Origin: Plasmodiophora brassicae
Taxonomy: Eukaryota; Endomyxa: Phytomyxea; Phytomyxea; Plasmodiophorida
DNA: 64,000 nt
Direction: 5' to 3'
NCBI GenBank assembly: GCA_036867785.1
Contig: CP145413.1
Coordinates: 1,178,001-1,242,000 of the forward strand
The notes beneath the pieces were generated by a model, which saw only the letters and a program-made list of their open reading frames with translations, was not told where the DNA came from and did no database searches. Shown here in pieces: positions 52,501-64,000 of this stretch. The translations under genes and the position numbers were made by a program. Each line of letters starts with the position of its first letter. The stretch's first letter is position 1.

Positions 52501-55500
52501 ACGTCGATTCTCACATGCAACTGACATGTACCGCTTCGGAAGACTTGCTTGGACTTCACCACACGCCAATTGCAAGATGCACCCGTCTATTGATAGACGG
52601 TCAAGCGAAATGGGTTTTAAAGACGCTCGTATTACCTTCGTAGCTGAAAGAAATTCGTCTGCCGATTCGCCTGCGAGCTCAATGTCAGCAAGGTCAGCGT
52701 TCGACCATGACGCGAATGATGAAGGTTCTGTTTCAGAATCGCTTTCCGATTCATATGATAAGACTCCTAAAGAGCCTGTATCGAACGTGTCAGCGTCAAA
52801 GACTGCTATGCAAGACGGTCAGAGCATACAGTTGTTTGCAAGGTCGGCCGAGATGCACCGCTTTGAAGAAGCGCGTGCAGCGTCATACAAGTTCTCCACT
52901 GGATAAACGTTTGTCTCACAGCCTTGTCCAGAACCTAATCACGTGAGTGAGCCCAAAGGAGACCTATCGAAGAGATCAAACTGACCTCCTCGGGTCGAGG
53001 ACTGATAGCAATAGACTGCCAGGTTGTACTCCACCAAAGCCATTAGCAACGGTGAGGGACTAAGGCTTTTACTTGTGTGGCCGTTCTTGATACTGTCCAT
53101 CAAGTGAACGGAAGAAGTGTCAGGCTCATTAATAACGCCTATCTCTACAAGACGAGAGAGAAGGCGGATCAGACGAATTCTGTTTGGTGCTGACGTCGTC
53201 GCAATGCAATGGAAAATCATGTTGATAATCTGTGGCAACAAATGAATTGGTAACGACGTTTTCGATGGTGGCAAGCTTGAAAGACCTGGTTTCCAAAAAT
53301 GTGTCCCCGAGCAATAGCTGTAAGATGAGGATGGCGCATCACAACGCCAATCAGACTGGACATTAGTGAGATTAATTGCTGGAGGAAAACATCGCTCCGT
53401 GGCCAAGGCTCGGTACACGCCTGGTAGCATAGGAACAAGATTTCCTGCACCTAAGATGCAGTTAGAAGATGGCACTGTCATTAGAATCAAGACGAAGCTT
53501 ACCAAAGAATGGGATACGGGCAACAACCCAGGTTGTACGTCGCTACCACATGACCACTCTGCAGTCACCAGGCTTCGTATGAATTTGTCAACAACAGCGG
53601 GCCCTTCCTCAACAGTCGATGCAAGTTCAAGAAAGGCACCGAACGAGTGGGATCCGCCAAGGTCGGACAGTGTCAAGCTAGTTGACCAAGACGTTGCGTT
53701 CTGCGTCATCGACATAATGCAACGAAGGGCATAGTAAGAGGTAAGGCGAGTAGTTGCTGAGATAATGTCAACTAAAGAAGCCTGCGACAGGTCGCTACTC
53801 TCAGAGTCCACAGAACAGGGTTGGAACCCGGAAGCTACAGACGCCTTAACAGACAATGGCATGGCATTGTTTGATGGCGGATTATCGCACCCAATGATCT
53901 GGGCCCAAACTCGAGGCTGAAGCTGGCGACCAACATGCACCTGCAAACCGAGCAACCGTTCTATTGAGGATCGAACAGAGTCGCCGGTCTGAAATAGAGC
54001 TGTCATGCACATTTCGACAGGGTACCCAATATGTGCCAAGTGCTGAGCAGAGCGACGCCGTTCTTCGGTTGCATCATCTGCTAGAAGCGTGCAGCGATTG
54101 TTGATGATCCAGTCAGAGGCACGTCTGCGATTCAGGTCGCAGGCTTGAAGGGCTCGAAGGCACCAGTGAGATGGGTAACCCATGAGAAGAAGCGATGACG
54201 CTATCGTTTTGAGAGATCGTCCATCGGTCAGAGGACCTTTAGCGAATGAGGACAATTCACGAACTGATGACAGAGGAAGTGCATAATCGCGAACCTGCAG
54301 GCCGGCAAACCCAACAGGGACTGAACAGAATTCGGGAGACGGATCAGCAAAGAGCGAGAAGAAATGCTGGATGGCCATGTCCGCGATAGGAATTTGGTGC
54401 TCTGAAGCCCGAAGTACGACGTGCCCATCAACGTGAATGATGACATCGTTTCTGATATCCAGGTCGACGACAATGACTATTCTAGAACCTTTACCAGGCG
54501 TTAAACGTCTTCCGGTGCCGAAGCTGTTCTTGAAGCCAAACTGTCCGTTTGAATTCACAAAGATGTCTGCAGGTCCGGAACCCTCTGATGACGATCGGAA
54601 GATTGCTTGTTTCGAATTTGGCATTGTTGGGAGAAGGATGTCAAGAATAACCGAGTATTGAGTGAGCCGTTGCATTCCATCTTCTGATGCAAGCCCGACT
54701 GCCTGGGGAATTTTCAAATGTTGACCTGACCAAAGCATAGCAACGTGCCGTATCTGCAAATTGGATACGTTAGAGCGTAATAAGGTTACAACTGCCAAGG
54801 ACTTACTTCAAATGCATCTTTGCGTTTGATACCAATATTGCGTAGATTCCAGGCAGGCTCGGATGGAACAACTTGAATTTGAGGATTCAGGTTACCACCT
54901 TTGATACCAAACAGCTTCGTGTGTTGGGAATGTTTTGCGTCATCTTTAAGGTCGCCTTCAACAAATGATAGACCGCTTCCGAATAGATTCGCGACGTGGT
55001 CTTCGGACAGTGCAAAGTCCCAGTACGCGAGATCGCGGATATCACCTTCGAGAAGTGTACTAGCGGCGACGTTCGTAGGCCAGATATCGTCAAGGGATGT
55101 AATTGTATCCACCTGAAAACGCGTAAATGCAACGTCCATGAGAACGATCACTGCCAAATGTTTACCTTAATGCAGCGAATACCGTCTACATATACAGACA
55201 TTTGACGACCGGAAACGATAATGCAGAGGCAATGCCACTCGCAGCAACTGATGGCATTGGAAGCACAGAACGCATGCTCGTGCGATTCGTTGTTGTCAAT
55301 AACGATGTTCAAGCTAAGCTTGCAACTGTCATGGGCACCATCTGCAAGGGAGACGTACACATCAAAGAGACGGGGCCCGTCGCAATACAGCTGGAGAAGC
55401 TTTGCAGTACCAAATGATTCCAGTGTCGGGCAGAAACTCACTGCGACTGTCAGAGAGCGCGGCGCACTCGTGTTTGACCATGACAATGGGAAACAGACTC

Positions 55501-58500
55501 TGACGTCACGTCGAACTCGAAACGGGGACTGCTCTGTCTTCAGCACCTTCCCAGCGCCAGGGGATTCATAAACCTGGATTGTACCAGCACAAACGCCGCA
55601 TAAATCGGCAACACGATCATTGACAACTTCGACATTATGTCCGACGAGGAAACAGCTTCTCGGATACGGCGGAAGTGGTGAAAACGCGCTGTTGTTGCCG
55701 CCAAAGACATATGGATGAGAAGGGCAGTGAGGAAACCGCGATGATGAAATAAGGAAATTGCATTTCTGACCGCAGGCGACAGTTTGAAATATGTATCTGC
55801 CAGCACAGGACTGGATACGTTTGGGGGTTGTTCGGAGAGCATTGTCCTCGTGGCCAAGATGACTGCCAGCGCTGCCCCACGTCCAAACCTCGCCTTTCTC
55901 GGTAACGGCACATGTGTGGTCCTGACTGCCGTCCACCGAGACCACACGCTCACTTTCGAGTTCGTGTGCAATTCGATACGGAAGAAACTCATGCTGGGAG
56001 TTCTGTCCATTGCCTAAGGAGCCCGCATTGTTCCCACCCCAGCAGTAGACGCGACCGCGTTTGGATAAAGCAATGGAATGGTCCCAGCCACATGCAATCT
56101 GAACGATGACCTCCTTGGCAAGAGCCTCAATGAGCTTTGGAATGAGCTGTTTTTCGTTCGTGCCATGACCGCAAACAGGTCTCCGGAGCTCGTAACCACC
56201 GCCCCAACTAAATACCCGACCGTCGTTGAAAAGGCACAAAGAATGATCCCATCCACCAGTGATTTGCACAATGCGCGACATTGTAACAGGCAGCGTTACA
56301 GGAACTGGACATTTCTGCATGGTGGTTGACCCAATGCCCAGTTGACCACACTATAAACCGACATGAATGCTAAATTTAATACGTGCAAGCAACATTAATG
56401 ATACAGTTACCTGATTCTTTCCCCAGGCAAACAGGTCACCCGTCGACGCGACAGCAAATGCATGATAACCACCAGCTCCAATTAAATCGATATGAACCTT
56501 GTCTAACCCGCCTGCCGTGACAGCAACAGGGGTTCGGCGGTCGGTTACCGCACCGTCCCCGATTTGCCCAGTATTTCCTTGGCCCCAAGCCCATACTTTC
56601 CCGGAAACATCGAGGGCCAAAGAGAAGGCGTTACCAGCAGCGACTTGGACAATTTGCATCGACGTCAATGTCTCAACGACCCTGGGTTGCCTCTGTAGCA
56701 CAGCGTCGCCATGACCAAGACGTCCATGGTCCCCATTGCCAAAGGTCATTACTTTTCCGTCAACAGTGAGAACAATACAATGAGACCCAAATGCGGAGAC
56801 TTGGCGAATAGTGACTTTCGATATCGATGGAATAAGAGTAGGAGTAGATAAGGATGCCGTCGAATTCTGGCCAAGACGCCCAGAATCACCTTTGCCGAAG
56901 GAAAACATAAACCAAGGATCACAGCCATTTGTGCTTCCCATAACAGCTTGTCGGTTGTGCCCTTGTGATTCCCTTGAAAGCGGATCATTGCCATTAGCGC
57001 GAATCACAGGCACAGAAGGAGTTGTTGAAGTAGAATCCGACTTCACGACCGGGACCGACACGATAGTTCCATCAGCATCACGAAGCCAGCCGTATAGCTC
57101 GATGCCACCAAGAGCCAAACGCCAAGACCCGCTCGAATTAGGCCCAGTCATTGTTACCCGGAAGCACTGGAAAAACTCGGTAGACTCGACAATGAAGTTT
57201 GCCTCAGAGTTCTTCTCTTTAAGCGAAAGGTCGTCGGTGAAGGAGCGAATGCACACCCATTGTTGGTTATATGCAGCGCTTTCCGCAATAGCATCATCTG
57301 CTGCGCCTGGGACGCTGGGTGGAGCAGATCCCGTGTGCGGTCTCTGTCCCTCAAGTTTCCATGATCGAAGTGCAAGCTGGTCTGATTCCCTCCAATGTTT
57401 GAGAGTAAATGAGCTTAAACGAGCAGCCCTTGAAAGAAAATCGATGCAGATACGTTCATACGGAATAGATTCCGTGCAGAAAGATGCACCCTCGCAAGAC
57501 AATTCCGATAACGAACCGAGAAGAGAAGCCACAGGTGCCGACGAGGGAGCAACTGATGTCGATGACAATTTGACTTCATTAAGATGGTGGGGATTAGTCC
57601 AAGGCATTGTACCGTATCGGGTTCCTAGACAATGGAGAATCCCAAAACTGCCCCGAAAAGTTGCACTGATCTCGTTGTCAGACGACGTTTCGTGAACGAT
57701 ATGATCCATGGAAGGACTAAATCTGATGGGGGTTCGGATTATCCCAGCCCTCCGTTTGGAAGACATTGATGATCTCTTAAATACGGCAGTTGGGAGAGGC
57801 CCTGGTGTCGATCTGGACTGAGTTGCTGATCTGACGCTCAAGGCGCACGGTTCACTGGAGTGGAATGTCTGCCGCGACGGTGTTATGTTTTCGTGCGCGA
57901 CAGGGGCATCAAGACTGCTATGTGGCCGAAGCAACTCCGAGATTCTAGACACAACTCGTCGTTCGTATTCGCGAGAAGGCATTGCATGCTTGCAACCTGT
58001 TAGGTCTTCGGGAACAGCAACTGTCATAAGCTTTTGAAGCACTTTCTTTTCTGAAGCAACCTTAGACCACGAGTCGGCGGCTAGCAGATTGGAAAGGCCG
58101 AGGAGAGCCTGACAGCGCAAGGTTTCCAACAAAAGAGACGCATCACGTGGGCCAGGTGATGAACTCCTTTGCGAGCATTGCATAATTCCCGTAAACTTGA
58201 AGAGTTCTTCAAGAATTGCACCAGCAAATGGAAGAAGAGATAGGTGAGGCAGAGGAACGTTATCGATTGCTCTCAAGGACGATACACTTTGAAAGACAGC
58301 AAACGATTTCGTTGCTCCAGAGTCCGTTGTGACAATAATGGTCCCATCACTCTCCACAGCAACGACAGTCCCTACCGCTACAAGTCAGCACGCGGCGGTT
58401 ACCAGGACAACTGACACCTTACCAAGCAATGGGATTTCACGACCGTCCAGAATTTCGCAACGACACCCTTCGTATAACGGGCGGCTTAATCTGCCTCCAA

Positions 58501-61500
58501 TCGACAAGAAAACCCCATTGACGCGTCGGAACAGTGACGCGCTTACGTCATCTAGGAGAAGCTGTCCCGCCTGATCCCATGGAGTGCTGACGTCATCCTT
58601 AACCATCGAAGCCAGTTTGGTTAATAGTATCGGAACGTCGTTTTGAAGTATAGACACAATCGAGTGAGCCACCGGGCACGACCATTTCGGAGACGACAGC
58701 AAGGTACGAATTACGTCCACAGCTTCGCAACCCAGAACAGTTAGCGAAGGATCAGGTTGCCCATCAGGGTTGACGCTACTATCCAACATGGAATTCTGTC
58801 CACAAATGTCCCACAAACGGTCTAAAGTATCACCAAGATTAGGTATTGACGAAGAGCGCCGTTCACGGATTGCATCGACGTTCGCCGCGTCAAAAGCGAT
58901 CATTCGCCGATACAGTCGAAGGGATAAAACACGCGTCACCATTGACGAAGATGAGAAATGTTGTGCTAGTACTTGCAGGAAGCCAAACCGCCACAGTTGA
59001 GAGGTAAATTCAGCCTGGTTGCTGCAGCGAAGCAATGCCGACAGCTTTTCGTTGACAAATAAGTCAATCTCTAATTGTGACAACGATGGACTGCATTGAC
59101 GATAACTCCCCCGATATCCTACATCAGCTTTCTGGTGGATGTGCCTATAAACGCGTAAGCGGTTACTCTTCCTTTCAAAGTACCCGTGATACGATACCAG
59201 TTCACTGGCGCATTCAATAACCGCGCTAGCTTTGCTCGAGTATCCCAATCCGTCCCCGGCACTTTTCCAGAGTTGATTCCGGAAGATGATTCTCCTGCGA
59301 ATTCCCCATGAAGCATAGTGATCCGCGTGTCCATAGCAGTGAACGAAGCTGCTAATCTCACAGGCCCAGACAAGTTGCGAAATGCAATTCCTTGCGAGAC
59401 GCCGTTGCGAAGAAATTCGATTGTGCGCATGTCAAAATCCAAGATAATACCAATGACATCACCTGAGGAGAACTGATCACCATATTTCTCGGCGGAAGAA
59501 GAGTGGTACTTCGAGCCAGTTGCAGCAACATATCCCCAACCACCCTGCGTTCCACCAACACAACGACTGACAGAATAGTTGGTCTCGAATGATGTCGGCA
59601 CAACGCCGATTACGATTTTCCAAGTGTTCGGCGTTTCACCGCTGTTGTCAATCCGAACTTGTAGTTTGCACACGCCAGAGAGGTAAGACTTTGCGGAACG
59701 AACGACTTGCCAGTTTTGCGAATCGGATTGATTACAGACGGAGTCAGGACGCGAACGATCAGACCCAATAAATTCGATGTCTTGAGAGCCGTCAACTTCC
59801 CAATAGTCGGAGCCCGACAAACTAGACGAGCTGGCAGAACTGTGCACTGCATCGTGAATAACTGGATTAAAAGGGGCGTTTCCGGATATGGGCAAGCCAG
59901 GGGTCAGACGGTCGTCAAGCACACTTTGCGGATGACATAACGTTCCGTAGATCTCAAACCCACTCAGGGCCAAGTACCTACAGAGAGTTTGTTCAATGAC
60001 TTACGTGAAAATAACACTTACTATACTGTACCAAGTGTTATTCGAATTTGGACCAGTCATTAAAATGCGGAACATGCTATAGAAATCAGCGCACTCGAGA
60101 GGCCAAGAAAATGACTGTCCGGAAGCTTGTAAAGAGTCGTCATTGTCATGTACTCGAATCCAGGTCCACGACACTCCATCAGAAGAGCCCTCAAGCCGCC
60201 AACTGCGAAGCGCTTCAACGTTGTAACTTGAGTAGTGGCGGAGCGTGTAATAAGTTGGCCGAATAAGGCGACCAAGAAAGTCGACAATAAACCACTGGTT
60301 CTCTGCCGCAGCAGAAACACACCGAACGGCTGTGCGACCAACTATTGCTGTCGCAGGAACAGAGGTTGCCGCGAGACTCGCGTAACGTATCTGAGGGTTC
60401 ATGGGTATCAGGCAATACCAACCAGGACAAACAGTCAACTAACCTTAACGGCTCCGGTTTCTGCAGGGTTCTTGAACGTGACGTTTGAAGCTCGGGGACC
60501 GGTGATATTGTTGGTGCCCAGCGCAAACACAACTCCGTTCTCATCAAAGTCACTTTCATAGCAGAACTCTGTAAACACCGAACGTGATGATGAAGTATTA
60601 TGTGCACCCGTTTGCCCATTATAAGACATGGCAGATGGAGGCGAGCCACAAGCTCTGCACGCATTCCATTGGATACCATTTATAAACGTGCACTGTACAA
60701 GTAGGACCTCGAATCAGAGTTCAATCTGGCCACTGACGAATATCTTACCGTGTGACATTGCCAAACATAAGCGTCAGGAGCACTGCCCGTCTTATCCATC
60801 ATCAAGTCATTCCCGTTATTTCTGGCGATCTCTCGGTGGTACTGGAAAGCATTCTTAATGTCGCCGGAAGCAGCGTTTACTTCGAAGGACCGCATAACGC
60901 AAAGAAGGTTGACCTGCTCGGCGACCTTTCCGACCAGGATCCCCATCGAACTGCTGTCAACCTGCCCTAGCCCAATGTCGATAGCAGAAGTAGGCTTTGT
61001 TTGCGTACAGGAAACATAAAGAAGCACGCGGAACAAAGACCAAGCGCAGAAGCGAACGTTCCAAGGCATCAACCGTAAACGCCCTTCTCGAAGCAGGTCA
61101 CTTAAACCTTTCGGGACACCCAAAATTCCTGCATTACAAGCTGGATAGGCCAAGAGAGGCGACAAGGAGTCCACTATCCCAGTTCGTAGTAGGTGATCCA
61201 GGTCCCGACCACAATATGGAAACGTGCAGAGATCCATTAACTTAAGATATTGCTGAGCGGTTTTACGAGGGCGACCAACAAGTTGCGATATCACCGAAAA
61301 GAAGCAGTCACGGACTGCACCCCGCATTTTGATTTCGCATCCATCTAGCCCATAGAGGTAGTGTGCAGAACTATTCTGTTCAACAACAGTGGCTAAACAA
61401 ATTGCAGATGAAGGTTTCATCGACGAAGATTCCGCCGAAGCGATGTTGTCACCTGCTTCAGAAGTTGACACATCTACCGGTTGTCTGAGAGACAGAACCT

Positions 61501-64000
61501 CTGGCACATCAGAAGGAGATTCGTTGGGCGCAGGGCGATGAGGGAAACCGGGTATTCCAGTCGGCAATAGCAATGGAAAGTTTTCAAGAGTCAACAGTGC
61601 CGGAACGGTGTCAGCGTCATGTGCAGCGCATGCACGCGCGAGATCGGCTAATGTCTGGGGAAACCTTCTGGATTGCCAGCCGGCAACGGATCGGCTAAGT
61701 ATCGCTCGAATTGCGTCAGAAGGGTGTCTGCTCGATGATCTTCCGAGACGGGAAATGGCAGATGAATCTGGTGACTCCCCAGACGGTACAATATCACTTG
61801 TAGGACACCGAAAACGAACCTGACGAAGTACATCCGTAACCAGATCATCCGTGTGCAGTTCCGATATCATATTCGAGATGACGTGCAGACCCAAAAGGCG
61901 ATTGAATCCTCTCACATGACGAACGCAGAGACACTCATGAACAGCGCAGAGGTCATTTTCCAAGTCGAAGACGAACGCAGAGACCTCATTAAAGCATCGT
62001 ATAACAACAGCGTCCCAAGACGATACAATGCTGCTTGACTTGAAAGGAGCATAACCTTCAGGGATCTCCTTTTCACGGAAAGAACCATTTTCCCGTGTAA
62101 ACACGCAATTCTTTGGCGATGGATGAACCCTTAAGAGAAAGCGTAGCCGTTCTTTGCAGCGGGCGATTACAGAGCCAGCGTCCGAACCGGCATCGCACTG
62201 AGCAGCGAACTTCGAGATTTGTTCAGAAACCCTGCTTGAGTGACGAGAAATATCATGCAGGAGGTCGACTATTGTACCCGTTGAACCATGCACTTCAGAC
62301 AAACGTAGATGGAGAACACCAGTGTCCGATGCCAGAAGCTCGCAATCGTTGAAATCTTTTCGCAACATATCAGTAATTCCGCAATGATGCAAAGCAACTG
62401 CAAAGCACAGTCGGTCGAGATCGCTAGGAAGATTGAGGCCGCTGCGACCAACTAATTTTAAGACCTGCTGTTCAACAAACTCGAACTCCTGGTCCAGCAG
62501 ACTGCAGGCGTCTTCGCCGTTTGAATTTGTGGCCAGGTCATAGATAACTTGAGATATTTCAGGGATAGAATGGGCGAAATCCTCGGACGATATCGATAGA
62601 GACGTTCTCAGACCACCGAATAAAAGGCCTGACAGCCATTGACAGTTCGCGTCCTCTGCCGTCGTTTTTATCTTCGTTCCTATAAGAGTATCACCGCACA
62701 CGCTAAGAAGATTTGCCATAGTCTTGCTTAGGTCCAGAAACCAGGCCAATGGCTTCGTTTCGACTGAAGCGGTCGCCGTGACAGAGACACCCCACCCGGA
62801 GGTAGCCGGTGAAGCATCCGAACTATCGCCAGTTTTAACATGCACGATTACCGTATCGCCAGAGACCTTCAGCGGTTCTGAAGGCCACAGAGAAGCGGCT
62901 GCTGCAGAATCCACCGCAAACTGTGGTTGAACATTTGGCCCCCATATCCTTTCGGTAACTGGGACAAAAGCGTTATGACTGGATGTAAGGAGCTGCACAA
63001 AATCATCGCTCGAAGAAGTGCAAGATCGCGAGTCAAACGCTAGAGACAAAGACGACGCATATGGGATCGATAAACGAAACTGGCGGTCCATGTTCCGCGG
63101 CAGTGGATGCTCGGTCTCAACGACCCTTTTCTCAGAGACAATGGAGACGGAATGCAAACAACCCTGGCCGTCAAGAAAAGAGCATATCCTGTCAGCGGCG
63201 CGAAGACACCCAGCCAGGACATGGATGATACACGAAGAGAGTTTCGGCAGGTTGACATGAATCAACGCCAAGAGGCCACAACAGAGCGGTCGGACAAGCT
63301 GCCCGATCAAAGTTTGTTGCAATCCGGAGAAACGATGGAGATAAAATGACTGAGGGTCGGTTCCTGAGAACTGCTCCAGCTCAAGCAGAACCTTAACAAG
63401 GACAGATTCCGCACTCCTGAAGGCCAATTCAGCATACTCGCAAACGATGCCCAACTCGGGCAATGGATGGTCTCCATATCGGTAACAGATAGCCGCATCG
63501 TAATGCCGTTTTCCCGAAAGCCCTAACAGAGCCTTCTGCAAATTCTGGAGAATTCGCAAAGCCTCTCGTTGCCCAGGCTGAGCAGACGTACGGCACGTCT
63601 GCTCCGCCTTGGCATCCAACGATACCGCCGACGTTACGCATAACGATAAGAGGCTAGAGACGACCTTCCTTAAAGACTCGCGTTCATTTCGCGTGTCCTC
63701 TATAAGAGCAATAGCGGCATGGACGGACGAAAACCGCGAGAGAAGCATGTTCAGCAAATTGTTCTCAGGATGGGCCGAGTCTGGCAAATCTTTCGCATAT
63801 TGCCCCCGTGCATAATTAGCAACACGCTTGTCGAGCAAGTCTGTCAGGTAGACTATTTGCTCGTGCGCCGATGAACAGAAAAACTGCAATCCAATGGCAA
63901 AGGCCTGCGTAGCCTCATCTGCGATTACGCTCAACGAACTCTTTCCGGCGCTGTCAGCCGAGCGGTCAACATGACGTAGAACCTGTTTCCGCAACCGTAT
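49510..64000 (-). CDS. Giant HECT-family protein with CUB-like, F5/8-like, SPRY, RCC1, LamG-like and UBA domains (N-terminus beyond window)
   Basis: More than 4,500 codons in the window, read right to left. One 3.3-kb exon reaches the edge and has a CUB-like fold at about 63100-62750. Next come a discoidin-like domain (60630-59950, FRILMTGPNS..ALSGFEIYG), SPRY 1 (about 59700-59290, GGTQGGWGYV), a second discoidin-like domain (about 57700-57060), RCC1 propeller blades (about 56960-55700, SFGKGDSGRLGQN, WGKNQ|CGQLGIG across an intron), LamG/ConA-like parts (55570-54300), two UBA domains (about 54210-53940), SPRY 2 (52600-52180), SPRY 3 (51990-51380) and a HECT domain (about 51050-49510). The HECT N-lobe has PFDFTVFQSLNGVDISDLR and GMSIRTGHTMNFRFPPCLW. 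The C-lobe ends LPEYSSRHVMKDKIL, but the catalytic Cys position holds Arg. The combination resembles HERC1/HECTD4-type ligases; exact class uncertain. Confidence 0.85.

Noticed and set aside
52290-52906. Plus-strand ORFs inside the HECT gene
   Set aside because: The minus strand of the same bases encodes SPRY 2 (GGTKGGWGYICG), so these are shadows.
49894-64000. Splitting the giant HECT region into several genes (ORF breaks at about 52.9, 54.8, 56.3, 58.4, 60.0 and 60.6 kb)
   Set aside because: At each break checked, a short GT..AG intron restores conserved domain sequence, for example RCC1 blade WGKNQ|CGQLGIG near 56.35 kb.
1-64000. CRISPR arrays, rRNA genes, bacterial promoters or origins
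   Set aside because: No regularly spaced repeats, no rRNA-like blocks, and the genes are intron-containing eukaryotic genes.

Overview
The window is nuclear DNA from a compact, GC-rich unicellular eukaryote. Genes lie on both strands and are often less than 200 bp apart. Most are interrupted by very short GT..AG introns of about 30-65 nt. The gene set is eukaryotic: mitochondrial pyruvate dehydrogenase E2 and E3, a Qc-SNARE, XPF, AFG2/SPATA5, GRC3/NOL9, an Erv41-like cargo receptor and a giant RCC1/SPRY/UBA/HECT protein. A rhizarian such as a plasmodiophorid would fit the small introns, the small secreted proteins and the secreted ankyrin-like proteins, but that is inference; only 'protist-like eukaryote' is seen directly.

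Layout. 0-3.4 kb (minus): 3' part of a gene that joins a PLP aminotransferase fold, an Egt1-type EgtB sulfoxide synthase and the start of an EgtD methyltransferase, i.e. a candidate one-polypeptide ergothioneine pathway. 4.1-14.2 kb: a short-chain dehydrogenase, a PA-domain/7TM receptor-like protein, protein-L-isoaspartate methyltransferase, a molybdopterin-binding-domain protein with a 12-nt micro-exon, a small secreted protein, a glycosyltransferase-like protein, a SETD3-like methyltransferase and a PUB-domain protein. 14.6-33.7 kb is dense housekeeping: an 84-aa protein, a SYP7-like Qc-SNARE, PDC-E2, a CC1-box coiled-coil protein, a type I membrane protein, XPF, AFG2, PDC-E3 (DLD), a Cys/His-repeat protein, a 2OG-Fe(II) oxygenase, a TIG-domain membrane protein and NOL9/GRC3.

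33.8-45.5 kb is a rearranged repeat island. A PA-7TM gene plus the 3' end of the neighbouring Erv41 gene has been duplicated. The left copy is a pseudogene split by a roughly 3-kb unit that carries a secreted ankyrin-like gene and a Ty3/gypsy fragment, and a second copy of that unit lies inverted next to it, making a long inverted repeat. A FAR1/MULE-like transposase fragment and short hairpin repeats lie beside the intact PA-7TM copy.

45.4-64 kb (all minus): Erv41/ERGIC2-like protein, glucose-6-phosphate dehydrogenase with a coiled-coil N-terminal extension, and a giant HECT-family gene of at least 14.5 kb that runs off the right end. Its HECT C-lobe appears to have Arg where the catalytic Cys should be. 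This last gene is visibly more A/T-rich than the rest of the window.

No tRNA, rRNA, CRISPR array or prokaryotic operon signal was found. Exon joins were worked out by eye from reading frame, GT..AG borders and family conservation; starts and small exons can be off.
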